This document shows, in pieces, positions 1 through 6,494 of a stretch of DNA of 14,108 bases (position 1 is its first letter; each line of letters begins with the position of its first letter). Both the position numbers and the translations under genes were made by a program. Origin of the DNA: Leclercia sp. UBA7405 (GTDB lineage Bacteria; Pseudomonadota; Gammaproteobacteria; Enterobacterales; Enterobacteriaceae); NCBI GenBank assembly GCA_002469605.1, contig DKMV01000085.1:7401-21508 (forward strand). Direction: 5' to 3'. Under the pieces are notes generated by a model, which saw only the letters and a program-made list of their open reading frames with translations, ran no database searches and had not been told where the DNA came from.

Positions 1-24
1 TGAGGGGAACAGACCGCACCGATC

Positions 25-315
25 TTAGTGCGAACTCGCCAGCGCCCCTTCAATATCCTTCAGCTTCTGCTGCGCCTGCTTTAATTCGGCCAGCAGCTTT
101 TGCTCATACGGGTTGTGCGCCATCAGCACAATGCAGCCGTCCATGACTTTGACGGTGATTTTATCCCCGGTATCAAACCCCGCCGCACGCAGCCATTTGC
201 CGGACAAGTTGAGGCTCGGCGTGGATTTATCAAAAACGTGCGGACGATATCCCACAATTAAGGTGCGCTCGGTTCCGGTTGCGGCGGCGTCTGGGGTAGA
301 ATGCGAATCAGCCAT
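25..315 (-). CDS. SymE-like type I toxin (AbrB/SpoVT-fold family)
   Basis: 96-residue protein resembling SymE, the SOS-induced E. coli toxin that binds nucleic acid and whose translation is blocked by the antisense RNA SymR. The core, residues about 20-68, runs from YRPHVFDKSTPSLNLSGKWL through the diagnostic AGFDTGDKITVKVMDGCIVL stretch; a lysine/glutamine-rich helical tail follows. It is slightly shorter than E. coli SymE (113 residues by memory). ATG at 315 is chosen because AAGGAG (327-322 on the minus strand) sits 6 bases before it; a TTG at 321 directly abuts that site and is unlikely. A stem-loop lies in the leader (345-378) and a ribbon-helix-helix gene diverges from it. No LexA box is visible directly upstream, unlike K-12 symE. 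Family assignment rests on motif memory; toxicity here is inference. Confidence 0.82.
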   Translation of the reverse strand: MADSHSTPDAAATGTERTLIVGYRPHVFDKSTPSLNLSGKWLRAAGFDTGDKITVKVMDGCIVLMAHNPYEQKLLAELKQAQQKLKDIEGALASSH

Positions 316-385
316 AATCAACTCCTTGATAGTTGGTGAGGTTAGACGCCCATTAGTGCTCCAACACTTCTAGGCGTCGCTTAAA
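309..385 (+). ncRNA. possible SymR-like antisense RNA
   Basis: Candidate only. E. coli symE is controlled by SymR, a short RNA transcribed opposite the symE ribosome site. On the strand opposite this symE-like gene there is a TAGAAT -10-like hexamer at 297-302 with a weak TTCCGG 18 bases upstream. It points towards a start near 309, just inside the symE start codon. About 35 bases later a stem-loop follows: GACGCC (345-350) pairs with GGCGTC (373-378), and inside it AGTG (355-358) pairs with CACT (365-368). An RNA of roughly 75 bases ending after this hairpin would cover the toxin's ribosome site. There is no strong U tract, so the end is uncertain. The hairpin could equally belong to the symE leader. 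Confidence 0.35.
345..378. other. stem-loop in the symE-like leader
   Basis: Inverted repeat GACGCC (345-350) / GGCGTC (373-378), with an inner AGTG (355-358) / CACT (365-368) stem closing a 6-base loop and an internal loop between the two stems. It lies about 30 bases upstream of the symE-like start codon. It may be leader structure of the toxin mRNA or the 3' hairpin of an antisense RNA on the plus strand. Confidence 0.55.
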
Positions 386-394
386 ATCTGAATC

Positions 395-414
395 CATGTG
401 GTAGGTACCACATG
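395..414. promoter_or_regulatory. palindromic operator-like site 1
   Basis: CATGTGGTA and TACCACATG are perfect 9-base inverted arms separated by GG. The site lies in the 128-base gap between the divergent symE-like and ribbon-helix-helix genes. A second, related palindrome is centred 34 bases to the right, so this looks like one of a pair of repressor sites. The bound protein is inferred to be the adjacent ribbon-helix-helix protein. Confidence 0.55.
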
Positions 415-431
415 TTGGTAAACTAATCGAA

Positions 432-445
432 GTGGTACCTACCAT
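432..445. promoter_or_regulatory. palindromic operator-like site 2, over start codon
   Basis: GTGGTACCTACCAT: TGGTA and TACCA arms around CC. It shares the GTGGTA/TACCA half-sites with site 1; taken together, TGGTAGGTACCAC at site 1 is the exact reverse complement of GTGGTACCTACCA here. Its right end includes the first two bases of the ATG at 444, so a bound repressor would cover the start of the ribbon-helix-helix gene. This is consistent with autoregulation, which is inference. Confidence 0.5.
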
Positions 446-608
446 GCAAGAAAAAAAGAAGCCAAATTTCGACCGTAAGAAAAGCACAATGAAGAACATC
501 CGTTTCGAAGATGAGCTTTTGGAACAGATTGAGAAGGCTGCGGGGAAAGGGAATTTTAGTAAGTGGGTGAAAGAGGCTTGCATAGCACGGTTGAAATCAT
601 GTAGTTAA
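444..608 (+). CDS. small ribbon-helix-helix protein (YlcI/YnfO-like)
   Basis: 54 codons. After a lysine-rich arm (residues 1-15) comes the pattern of a ribbon-helix-helix DNA-binding domain: a short strand MKNIRF (16-21), a helix EDELLEQIEKAAGKG (22-36), then NFSKWVKEACIARLKS (37-52). Length and pattern resemble the YlcI/YnfO (DUF3950) proteins of lambdoid prophages, which are probable small regulators. No Shine-Dalgarno sequence precedes ATG 444, and the palindrome at 432-445 overlaps it. A second in-frame ATG at 489 (residue 16) is preceded by a purine-rich AAGAAAAG and would still encode the whole fold, so the true start is open. Inferred role: autorepressor, perhaps also governing the divergent symE-like gene. 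Confidence 0.7.
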   Translation: MQEKKKPNFDRKKSTMKNIRFEDELLEQIEKAAGKGNFSKWVKEACIARLKSCS

Positions 609-630
609 TTGTTTATAAAAGGAATTTATC

Positions 631-659
631 ATAAAAAAACTCAATAACTGTTTTTTTAT
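631..659. terminator. AT-rich inverted repeat after the RHH gene
   Basis: ATAAAAAAAC (631-640) and GTTTTTTTAT (650-659) are perfect 10-base arms with a 9-base loop. The plus-strand second arm is itself a T run, so it could act as a weak bidirectional terminator 22 bases after the ribbon-helix-helix stop codon. It overlaps the LexA box, so the symmetry may be partly coincidental. Confidence 0.3.
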
Positions 660-665
660 ACAGTA
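646..665. promoter_or_regulatory. LexA (SOS) box
   Basis: AACTGTTTTTTTATACAGTA. The core CTGT-N8-ACAG (648-663) is intact and the 3' half TATACAGTA matches the E. coli LexA consensus TACTGTATATATATACAGTA perfectly; only the outermost 5' base and some interior T/A positions differ. It ends 5 bases before a predicted -35 hexamer that drives the two-gene cassette starting at 795. LexA would repress that promoter until DNA damage. Binding is inferred from the match; in an AT-rich stretch chance similarity is possible, but a full CTGT/ACAG pair at the right spacing beside a promoter is uncommon. Confidence 0.75.
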
Positions 666-670
666 TTTTA

Positions 671-699
671 TTGAAGTGTTTTTTCTAATCAGATATTGT
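671..699 (+). promoter_or_regulatory. sigma70-type promoter for the 795-2061 cassette
   Basis: TTGAAG (671-676), a 17-base spacer, and TATTGT (694-699), giving a start near 706 and a leader of about 90 bases. The LexA box lies immediately upstream. The leader contains an inverted repeat (ATTGATA 742-748 / TATCAAT 774-780) and a palindrome AGATAATTTATCT (762-774) close to the ribosome site. Confidence 0.55.
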
Positions 700-794
700 C
701 TTACTGAGAGGGGCTAGTGCTTTGTGAGACTGATATCGTAAATTGATAAAAGCTAGTTAGCAGATAATTTATCTATCAATCAACGAGGTAAGTC

Positions 795-1652
795 ATGGAT
801 TCGAATGTTTTTATCAGAATAGATTATAAAAAGGATAGGCCTAATCCGAGCCAGCTTTTTGAAGCTATGAGTTTGTATATTTCTGCTTATGAGCAACTCG
901 GACAAATTCTAGCTAAATCTATCGATATTAAGCAGGAATTTAAATTTAACCTTGAAGAAGTCCAAATTTCTTCTATAAAGGCCAAGTTGTCTCAGGCCCC
1001 AAATCTAATAAATGATTTTTTTATTAATAGAGTTTCGTCTGCCGGTTCGAAATTATTTGAGCAGATAATTGAAACGGATGAAATACAGACTGAAGAGCAG
1101 GTTGATCAACTGGCCGCCAATATAGAGGAAACTTTCATTCATGATGGGTTAGGAGATGATATTGATGCTCATATAGATCGAAAATCTTTATCCCATATGC
1201 TCGGAACGGTATCCAAAGCTAATAACTTTATTCTTAAAGATGAAACCGTAGAATTTGGTTGCTCTACTTATTCGCAGAAAGTTAATACGAACTGGAGATT
1301 CACAGGTGATCTTGCAACAATGTTTTTAGGAATGAAAGAAACAATTAATGCTAGAGATTATTTATATGTGAAAATTGCTATAAATGAAGGTAAGCAATTG
1401 TGGACTTTTAAAAGTGCAAGAATGAATAAAACGTTTGCAGCACGAATCCTCGTTAAGGATTGGGTGAAGGAATATCAATCTGGTTTAATTCCACCTATTG
1501 GTCCAAAAGATACTTTATTAGCTGAGTTTAATTATGATCTTTATAAACCTTATGATAAGCGAAAAACCGCAGAAATAAGGAATGTTAAAATTATGAAGAT
1601 TGAAGATATCGTTAGGGGTGGAAGTGATGAGCAATTTGAAATACCAGCCTAG
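795..1652 (+). CDS. uncharacterised soluble protein, probable SOS-linked cassette
   Basis: 285 residues; I do not recognise the family. There is no signal peptide or membrane segment, so it is probably cytosolic. It opens with a short strand (NVFIRIDYKK, 4-13) followed by a long amphipathic helix (about 17-42). Acidic helical stretches follow around 86-125, then a C-terminal part (188-272) that reads as alternating strands: YLYVKIAI, LWTFKSARM, LLAEFNYDL, IRNVKIMKI. I see no nuclease, NTPase or protease motif. The ATG at 795 has a good ribosome site (ACGAGG, 6 bases away). It is strongly AT-rich compared with the host genes at 2466 onward, a sign of transfer. Its last 26 bases overlap the next gene, so the two are probably translationally coupled and act together. 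A LexA box and promoter precede it. Inferred role: sensor or regulator half of a defence or damage-response pair. Confidence 0.8.
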   Translation: MDSNVFIRIDYKKDRPNPSQLFEAMSLYISAYEQLGQILAKSIDIKQEFKFNLEEVQISSIKAKLSQAPNLINDFFINRVSSAGSKLFEQIIETDEIQTEEQVDQLAANIEETFIHDGLGDDIDAHIDRKSLSHMLGTVSKANNFILKDETVEFGCSTYSQKVNTNWRFTGDLATMFLGMKETINARDYLYVKIAINEGKQLWTFKSARMNKTFAARILVKDWVKEYQSGLIPPIGPKDTLLAEFNYDLYKPYDKRKTAEIRNVKIMKIEDIVRGGSDEQFEIPA

Positions 1653-2061
1653 CACGGTAGAGAAAAGAAATTTCATATCAGATTTAAAAGCTGAGTATTT
1701 ATATATATGCGTTCCTTTTGTAATTTTAATACTAGTTAAAATTTATTTTGGTCCTGTAAAAGATATTATATATTCTTCGGACTGGAGTCTTGCTGCATCA
1801 ATAATACTCGGGCAAAATGCTGCAAAGATGTCACGCTCTATTTCAAAAGTTAAACAAAGAGTTAACGATAGTGGTTTTAGCTGGTATAGCTCTAAAAGAT
1901 TTCTTTTAGTAATTATAGCTTTGTTTTTTTATTTCGGAATGATTTTTAAACCCAATATCTACATTGCTTATTCACAGCTTTTAGTATTCTTGTTCGCTAG
2001 TTGGTTACATTTCTCAGATGGATACACTATAAAAATGCTTGAGAGAGAATGTAAAAAATGA
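1627..2061 (+). CDS. small membrane protein, three predicted TM segments
   Basis: 144 residues, not recognised. The N-terminus (1-22) is polar. Hydrophobic segments lie at about 24-41 ([17 protein letters not shown]), 92-108 ([16 protein letters not shown]) and 111-128 ([16 protein letters not shown]). A basic loop between the first two (about 67-91: many K, R and S) suggests a cytoplasmic side. The C-terminus is charged (KMLERECKK). The start at 1627 is chosen because AGGGG lies 8 bases upstream; a TTG at 1600 would add 9 residues without a ribosome site. The gene begins inside the upstream gene (26-base overlap, other frame), as in co-translated pairs. It shares the low GC of its partner and ends 22 bases from the selC 3' end. 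Small membrane proteins paired with a soluble partner are often effectors in abortive-infection systems; for this pair that is inference only. Confidence 0.8.
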   Translation: MSNLKYQPSTVEKRNFISDLKAEYLYICVPFVILILVKIYFGPVKDIIYSSDWSLAASIILGQNAAKMSRSISKVKQRVNDSGFSWYSSKRFLLVIIALFFYFGMIFKPNIYIAYSQLLVFLFASWLHFSDGYTIKMLERECKK

Positions 2062-2083
2062 AAATACAAAACAATTTGAATTT

Positions 2084-2178
2084 TGGCGGAAGATCACAGG
2101 AGTCGAACCTGCCCGGGAACGCTGGCGTCCCCAACTGGATTTGAAGTCCAGCCACCTCACCGGAGATGACGATCTTCC
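2084..2178 (-). tRNA. selC: tRNA-Sec (anticodon TCA)
   Basis: 95 bases including the encoded CCA (2086-2084). The acceptor arm GGAAGATC / GATCTTCC is 8 bases long, as in bacterial tRNA-Sec. The anticodon TCA is at 2144-2142 in the loop CTTCAAA, with a very long variable arm and GGTTCGACTCC in the T arm. From memory of E. coli selC, the differences include two compensatory pair changes: G-C to A-U in the D stem, and C-G to A-U in the variable arm. It delivers selenocysteine to UGA codons with SelA, SelB and selD-derived selenophosphate. Its 3' end is a frequent integration site for islands such as LEE, and foreign DNA lies directly against it here. Confidence 0.98.
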
Positions 2179-2208
2179 GCGCCTCGATTGCTACATGGAG
2201 GCGGGCGC

Positions 2209-2237
2209 ATTATAGCTACTTTCAGACATTTACCACA
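2209..2237 (-). promoter_or_regulatory. selC promoter
   Basis: On the minus strand TATAAT (2214-2209) is followed by a GC-rich discriminator GCGCCCGCC, the signature of stable-RNA promoters under stringent control, about 30 bases before the tRNA 5' end. The -35 region is weak (TGTGGT, 2237-2232, 17-base spacing). The GC-rich discriminator would make it responsive to ppGpp. Confidence 0.6.
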
Positions 2238-2465
2238 CACTTCGTTGCATTTATTTTCGGCATCCGGCCGCCTTCATTGATCCATTTCAGCTAAATCTTA
2301 AGAAATTCCTCAGGTTAGCATTTTGTGCTCAGCACTTTTAAGGCGATCACAAAAAACAAGAATCGTAAGAACGTAACCAGAAAACAGAATACCCGCTTGC
2401 TCACCAATGGTTTACAACTCAAAAACCGGTCTCAGCGCCCCCTACAGCGTGAAGGATAAAAAAAG

Positions 2466-3857
2466 ATGAGCGAAGTACTGTCTGTTAAAGAGAAAATTGG
2501 TTACGGCATGGGCGATGCCGCCAGCCACATTATTTTTGATAACGTCATGTTATATATGATGTTCTTCTATACCGATATCTTCGGTATCCCTGCCGGGTTT
2601 GTCGGCACCATGTTCCTGCTGGCGCGCGCGCTGGATGCGATCTCGGACCCCTGCATGGGGCTGATTGCCGACCGCACCCGCAGCCGCTGGGGTAAGTTCC
2701 GCCCGTGGATACTGTTCGGCGCCATTCCGTTCGGCATCGTCTGCGTGCTGGCCTACACCACGCCGGACCTCAGCCACAACGGCAAGATGATCTACGCCGC
2801 CGTCACCTACACCCTACTGACCCTGCTCTATACCGTGGTCAACATCCCTTACTGCGCCCTGGGCGGGGTGATCACCAACGACCCGACGCAGCGCATCTCC
2901 CTGCAATCCTGGCGCTTTGTACTGGCGACCGCGGGCGGCATGCTCTCCACGGTGCTGATGATGCCGCTGGTTAACCTGATTGGAGGTGACGACAAAGCCT
3001 TCGGCTTTCAGGGCGGGATCGCCGTGCTGTCGGTGGTGGCCTTCCTGATGCTGGCGTTCTGCTTCTTCACCACCAAAGAGCGCATCCAGGTGCCGCCGAG
3101 CACCACCTCCATGCGGGAAGACCTGCGCGACATCTGGCACAACGACCAGTGGCGCATCGTCGGCGTGCTCACCATCCTGAACATCCTCGCCGTCTGCGTG
3201 CGCGGCGGCGCCATGATGTATTACTGCACCTGGATCATGGGCTCACCGGAGGTGTTCGTCGCCTTCCTCACCACCTACTGCGTCGGCAACCTGATTGGCT
3301 CGGCGCTGGCCAAGCCGCTTACCGACTGGAAGTGCAAGGTCAGCATCTTCTGGTGGACCAACGCCCTGCTGGCGGTGGCGAGCGTGGCGATGTTCTTCGT
3401 GCCGATGCAGGCCACCGTCACCATGTTTGTCTTTATCTTCGTGATTGGCGTGCTGCACCAGCTGGTGACGCCGATCCAGTGGGTAATGATGTCCGATACC
3501 GTCGACTACGGCGAGTGGACCAACGGCAAACGCCTCACCGGCATCAGCTTTGCCGGCACGCTCTTTGTGCTGAAGTTGGGCCTGGCGCTGGGCGGAGCGC
3601 TCATCGGCTGGATGCTGGCGGGCGGCGGCTACGACGCGGCGGCCAAAACCCAGAACAGCACCACCATCAGCATCATTATTGGCCTCTTCACCCTCGCACC
3701 GGCGGTGTGTTACCTGCTGAGCGCCATTATCGCCAAACGCTTCTACACCCTGAAAACGCCGTTCCTGACCCGCATCATGGGCGAGCTGGCGCAGGGCGCG
3801 CGCCGCAATCAGCAAGAATTTGAGACCCTGCCGGTCAGCAAAGAATTACAGAACTAA
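2466..3857 (+). CDS. yicJ: GPH-family sugar symporter YicJ
   Basis: 463-residue inner-membrane carrier of the glycoside-pentoside-hexuronide:cation symporter family (MelB relatives), about 12 membrane segments and close in length to E. coli YicJ. The N-terminal family signature is clear: GYGMGDAASHIIFD (12-25), then R54, D57, DP (61-62), G65, DRTRSRWGKFRPW (69-81). MelB-type carriers bind cation and sugar through the aspartates of this region. AAGGA lies 9 bases before the ATG. It is followed 12 bases later by yicI, so the pair forms an operon importing alpha-xylosides for hydrolysis. The true substrate and the coupling cation are not proven by sequence. No confident promoter is visible upstream; a GTGCTCAGCAC near-palindrome lies at 2325-2335. 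Confidence 0.95.
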   Translation: MSEVLSVKEKIGYGMGDAASHIIFDNVMLYMMFFYTDIFGIPAGFVGTMFLLARALDAISDPCMGLIADRTRSRWGKFRPWILFGAIPFGIVCVLAYTTPDLSHNGKMIYAAVTYTLLTLLYTVVNIPYCALGGVITNDPTQRISLQSWRFVLATAGGMLSTVLMMPLVNLIGGDDKAFGFQGGIAVLSVVAFLMLAFCFFTTKERIQVPPSTTSMREDLRDIWHNDQWRIVGVLTILNILAVCVRGGAMMYYCTWIMGSPEVFVAFLTTYCVGNLIGSALAKPLTDWKCKVSIFWWTNALLAVASVAMFFVPMQATVTMFVFIFVIGVLHQLVTPIQWVMMSDTVDYGEWTNGKRLTGISFAGTLFVLKLGLALGGALIGWMLAGGGYDAAAKTQNSTTISIIIGLFTLAPAVCYLLSAIIAKRFYTLKTPFLTRIMGELAQGARRNQQEFETLPVSKELQN

Positions 3858-3869
3858 GAGGACAAAAGC

Positions 3870-6188
3870 ATGAAAATCAGTGATGGAAACTGGCTTATTC
3901 AACCGGGCCTGAACGTGACTTACCCGGTGCAGGTGTTCGACGTAGAGCAGCAGGGCAATGACCTGGTGGTTTACGTGGCGCCGCGCGACGTGCGCGAGCG
4001 CACCTGGCAGCTGGATACCCTAATGTTCACGGTGCGCCTGTTTGCTCCGCAAGAGGGAATTGTCGGGGTGCGCATCGAGCACTTCCAGGGGGCACTGGAT
4101 AACGGTCCGCACTATCCGCTGAACGTGCTCAAGGATGTTAACGTCCGGATTGAAAACAACGACCGGTTCGCCGAGCTGCGCAGCGGCAACATCAGCGTGC
4201 GCGTGACCAAAGGCGAGTTCTGGTCGCTGGATTTCTTCCTCGACGGGCAGCGCATCACCGGCAGCCAGCTGAAAAACAACGGCTACGTGCAGGACGTTAA
4301 TTGCGATCGCAACTACATGTTTGAGCGTCTGGATCTGGGGGTGGGTGAAACCGTCTACGGGCTGGGCGAGCGCTTTACCGCCCTGGTGCGCAACGGTCAG
4401 ACGGTGGAGACCTGGAACCGTGACGGCGGCACCAGCACCGAGCAGTCGTACAAAAATATCCCGTTCTACCTTACCAACCGCGGCTACGGTGTGTTGGTCA
4501 ACCATCCGGAAAACGTCTCCTTTGAGGTGGGATCCGAGAAGGTCTCCAAAGTACAGTTCAGCGTGGAGGGCGAGCATCTCGAATATTTCGTGATCGACGG
4601 CCCGACGCCGAAAGAGGTGCTGAACCGCTATACCCGTTTTACCGGCCGCCCGGCGCTGCCGCCCGCCTGGTCGTTCGGCCTGTGGCTCACCACCTCGTTT
4701 ACCACCAACTACGACGAAGCGACGGTGAACAGCTTTATCGACGGCATGGCCGAGCGCGACCTGCCGCTGCACGTCTTCCACTTCGACTGCTTCTGGATGA
4801 AGGCCTTCCAGTGGTGCGACTTTGAGTGGGATCCGGTCACCTTCCCGGACCCGGAGGGGATGATCCGCCGCCTGAAGGAGAAAGGGCTCAAGGTCTGCGT
4901 CTGGATCAACCCCTACATCGGCCAGAAATCGCCGGTATTTAAAGAGCTTAAAGAGAAGGGCTACCTGCTTAAGCGCCCGGACGGCTCCCTGTGGCAGTGG
5001 GACAAATGGCAGCCGGGGCTGGCGATTTATGACTTCACCAATCCGGAAGCCTGCCGGTGGTACGCCGACAAGCTGAAAGGGCTGGTGGATATCGGCGTGG
5101 ACTGCTTTAAGACCGACTTTGGCGAGCGCATCCCCACCGACGTGCAGTGGTTCGACGGCTCCGACCCGCAGAAGATGCACAACCACTACGCTTACATCTA
5201 CAACGAGCTGGTGTGGAAGGTGCTGAAAGAGACGGTGGGCGAGGAAGAGGCGGTGCTCTTTGCCCGCTCGGCCTCGGTCGGGGCACAGCAGTTCCCGGTG
5301 CACTGGGGCGGCGACTGCTACGCCAACTACGAATCAATGGCGGAAAGCCTGCGCGGCGGGCTGTCGATTGGGCTATCGGGCTTTGGCTTCTGGAGCCACG
5401 ATATTGGCGGGTTTGAAAACACCGCCCCGGCGCACGTCTACAAACGCTGGTGCGCGTTCGGGCTGCTCTCCAGCCACAGCCGCCTGCACGGCAGCAAATC
5501 CTACCGGGTGCCGTGGGCGTACGATGACGAGTCCTGCGACGTGGTGCGCCACTTCACGCAGCTCAAGTGCCGGATGATGCCCTACCTGTACCGTCAGGCG
5601 GCGCTGGCCCGCGAGATGGGTACGCCAATGCTGCGGGCGATGATGCTGGAGTTTCCGGACGATCCGGCCTGCGACTATCTCGATCGCCAGTACATGCTGG
5701 GGGATTCGGTGCTGGTGGCGCCGGTGTTCAGTGAGGCGGGGGACGTGCAGTTCTACCTGCCAGAGGGCAACTGGACGCATCTGTGGCGCAATGACCAAAT
5801 CGCCGGCAGCCGCTGGCACAAACAGCAGCACGATTTTATGAGCCTGCCGGTCTACGTGCGGGATAACACCCTGCTGGCGCTGGGCAACAATAGCCAGAAG
5901 CCGGACTACGCCTGGCACGAGGGCACCGCATTCCAGCTCTTTAACCTGCGCGATGGCGCAACGGCGGTAAGCGAAGTGCCCGCGGCGGACGGCTCGGTGG
6001 CGTTTACGCTGAAGGCGACGCGTAACGGCGATACCCTGACGGTGATCGGCGAGGGCGATGCCCGCGACTGGACGCTCTGCCTGCGCAACGTGCAGCAGAT
6101 CGGCGGTGTGAAGGGGGCTTCCCATGCGGGCAGCGAGTGGGGCGTGGTGGTGAAGGCGCAGGGGAGTGAGGTGATGATTAAGCTGTAG
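3870..6188 (+). CDS. yicI: alpha-xylosidase, GH31
   Basis: 772 residues, the same length as E. coli YicI, a cytoplasmic retaining alpha-xylosidase that releases xylose from the non-reducing end of alpha-xylosides such as isoprimeverose. Residue numbering matches the E. coli enzyme exactly. The nucleophile is D416 in KTDFGER and the acid/base is D482 in HWGGDCY. The xylose-selecting residues F277, C307, F308, W345 and K414 are all present. Domain order is an N-terminal beta-sandwich (about 1-245), a catalytic barrel (about 260-585) and C-terminal beta domains. The ribosome site AAGAGGA precedes ATG 3870, 12 bases after the yicJ stop, so the two genes are co-transcribed. There is no sign of damage. 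The REP-like repeats start 16 bases after its stop. Confidence 0.98.
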   Translation: MKISDGNWLIQPGLNVTYPVQVFDVEQQGNDLVVYVAPRDVRERTWQLDTLMFTVRLFAPQEGIVGVRIEHFQGALDNGPHYPLNVLKDVNVRIENNDRFAELRSGNISVRVTKGEFWSLDFFLDGQRITGSQLKNNGYVQDVNCDRNYMFERLDLGVGETVYGLGERFTALVRNGQTVETWNRDGGTSTEQSYKNIPFYLTNRGYGVLVNHPENVSFEVGSEKVSKVQFSVEGEHLEYFVIDGPTPKEVLNRYTRFTGRPALPPAWSFGLWLTTSFTTNYDEATVNSFIDGMAERDLPLHVFHFDCFWMKAFQWCDFEWDPVTFPDPEGMIRRLKEKGLKVCVWINPYIGQKSPVFKELKEKGYLLKRPDGSLWQWDKWQPGLAIYDFTNPEACRWYADKLKGLVDIGVDCFKTDFGERIPTDVQWFDGSDPQKMHNHYAYIYNELVWKVLKETVGEEEAVLFARSASVGAQQFPVHWGGDCYANYESMAESLRGGLSIGLSGFGFWSHDIGGFENTAPAHVYKRWCAFGLLSSHSRLHGSKSYRVPWAYDDESCDVVRHFTQLKCRMMPYLYRQAALAREMGTPMLRAMMLEFPDDPACDYLDRQYMLGDSVLVAPVFSEAGDVQFYLPEGNWTHLWRNDQIAGSRWHKQQHDFMSLPVYVRDNTLLALGNNSQKPDYAWHEGTAFQLFNLRDGATAVSEVPAADGSVAFTLKATRNGDTLTVIGEGDARDWTLCLRNVQQIGGVKGASHAGSEWGVVVKAQGSEVMIKL

Positions 6189-6204
6189 GTGCGGGGGTTG
6201 TTCC

Positions 6205-6239
6205 CCCTCACCCTAACCCTCTCCCCAAAGGGGAGAGGG
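6205..6239. repeat. REP-like palindrome, copy 1
   Basis: CCCTCACCC head (6205-6213), CTAA-type linker, then a perfect hairpin CCCTCTCCCC (6217-6226) / GGGGAGAGGG (6230-6239) with an AAA loop. Lies directly after yicI. This dispersed repeat type is common between genes in Enterobacter-like genomes and may stabilise 3' ends. Confidence 0.85.
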
Positions 6240-6320
6240 GATAGTTAGGTGCGGTTTATATGTTGATCACTCTGGTTTTCGCTGCGGGTGAGAAGTGTTG
6301 ATGCGGTGCGGGGTTTGTAC

Positions 6321-6355
6321 CCCTCACCCTAACCCTCTCCCTACAAGGGAGAGGG
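6321..6355. repeat. REP-like palindrome, copy 2
   Basis: Same orientation and layout as copy 1: CCCTCACCC head at 6321-6329, stem CCCTCTCCC (6333-6341) / GGGAGAGGG (6347-6355), 5-base loop. Like copy 1 it is followed by a GTT-GGGTGCGGTTT-type sequence, so the repeated unit is longer than the hairpin. Confidence 0.85.
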
Positions 6356-6358
6356 GAC

Positions 6359-6494
6359 GGTTGGGTGCGGTTTGTCACTGCGGCAGGAGGGATGGGTTTT
6401 CTCCCTCTCCCCACAAGGGAGAGGCAATGGTTGGGTGCAGTTTGTTACTGCGGCAGGAGGAGTGGGTTTTCTCCCTCTCCCTTCAGGGAGAGGG
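6359..6494 (+). repeat. 70-bp imperfect tandem duplication
   Basis: The segment starting GGTTGGGTGCGGTTTGT at 6359 is repeated with a few differences from 6429 (offset exactly 70). Each copy runs through ACTGCGGCAGGAGG and GGGTTTTCTCCCTCTCCC into a REP hairpin. The unit probably arose by local duplication of a REP element with its flank. Confidence 0.8.
6404..6424. repeat. REP-like palindrome, copy 3 (degenerate)
   Basis: Stem CCTCTCCC (6404-6411) / GGGAGAGG (6417-6424) with a 5-base loop. It lacks the CCCTCACCCTAA head of copies 1 and 2. It belongs to the first unit of the 70-base tandem duplication. Confidence 0.75.

Noticed and set aside
316..321. TTG start at 321 for the symE-like gene
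   Set aside because: It abuts the AAGGAG site with no spacing, while ATG 315 is 6 bases away.
316..440. LexA box directly at the symE-like gene, as in E. coli
   Set aside because: No CTG-N10-CAG pair is present in this interval; the only good box is at 646-665.
353..583. Open frame on the minus strand, 76 codons, antisense to the RHH gene
   Set aside because: No ribosome site, composition of a shadow frame, and the plus-strand RHH protein explains the region better.
2321..2355. CRP site upstream of yicJ
   Set aside because: TTTTGTG and CACAAAA halves are present but the spacing is wrong for CRP, and no promoter can be placed with it. Apart from the selC promoter at its left end, 2179-2465 shows only this and the GTGCTCAGCAC near-palindrome.
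4020..5303. 427-codon minus-strand open frame opposite yicI
   Set aside because: Shadow of yicI, whose catalytic residues and length match the known enzyme exactly.
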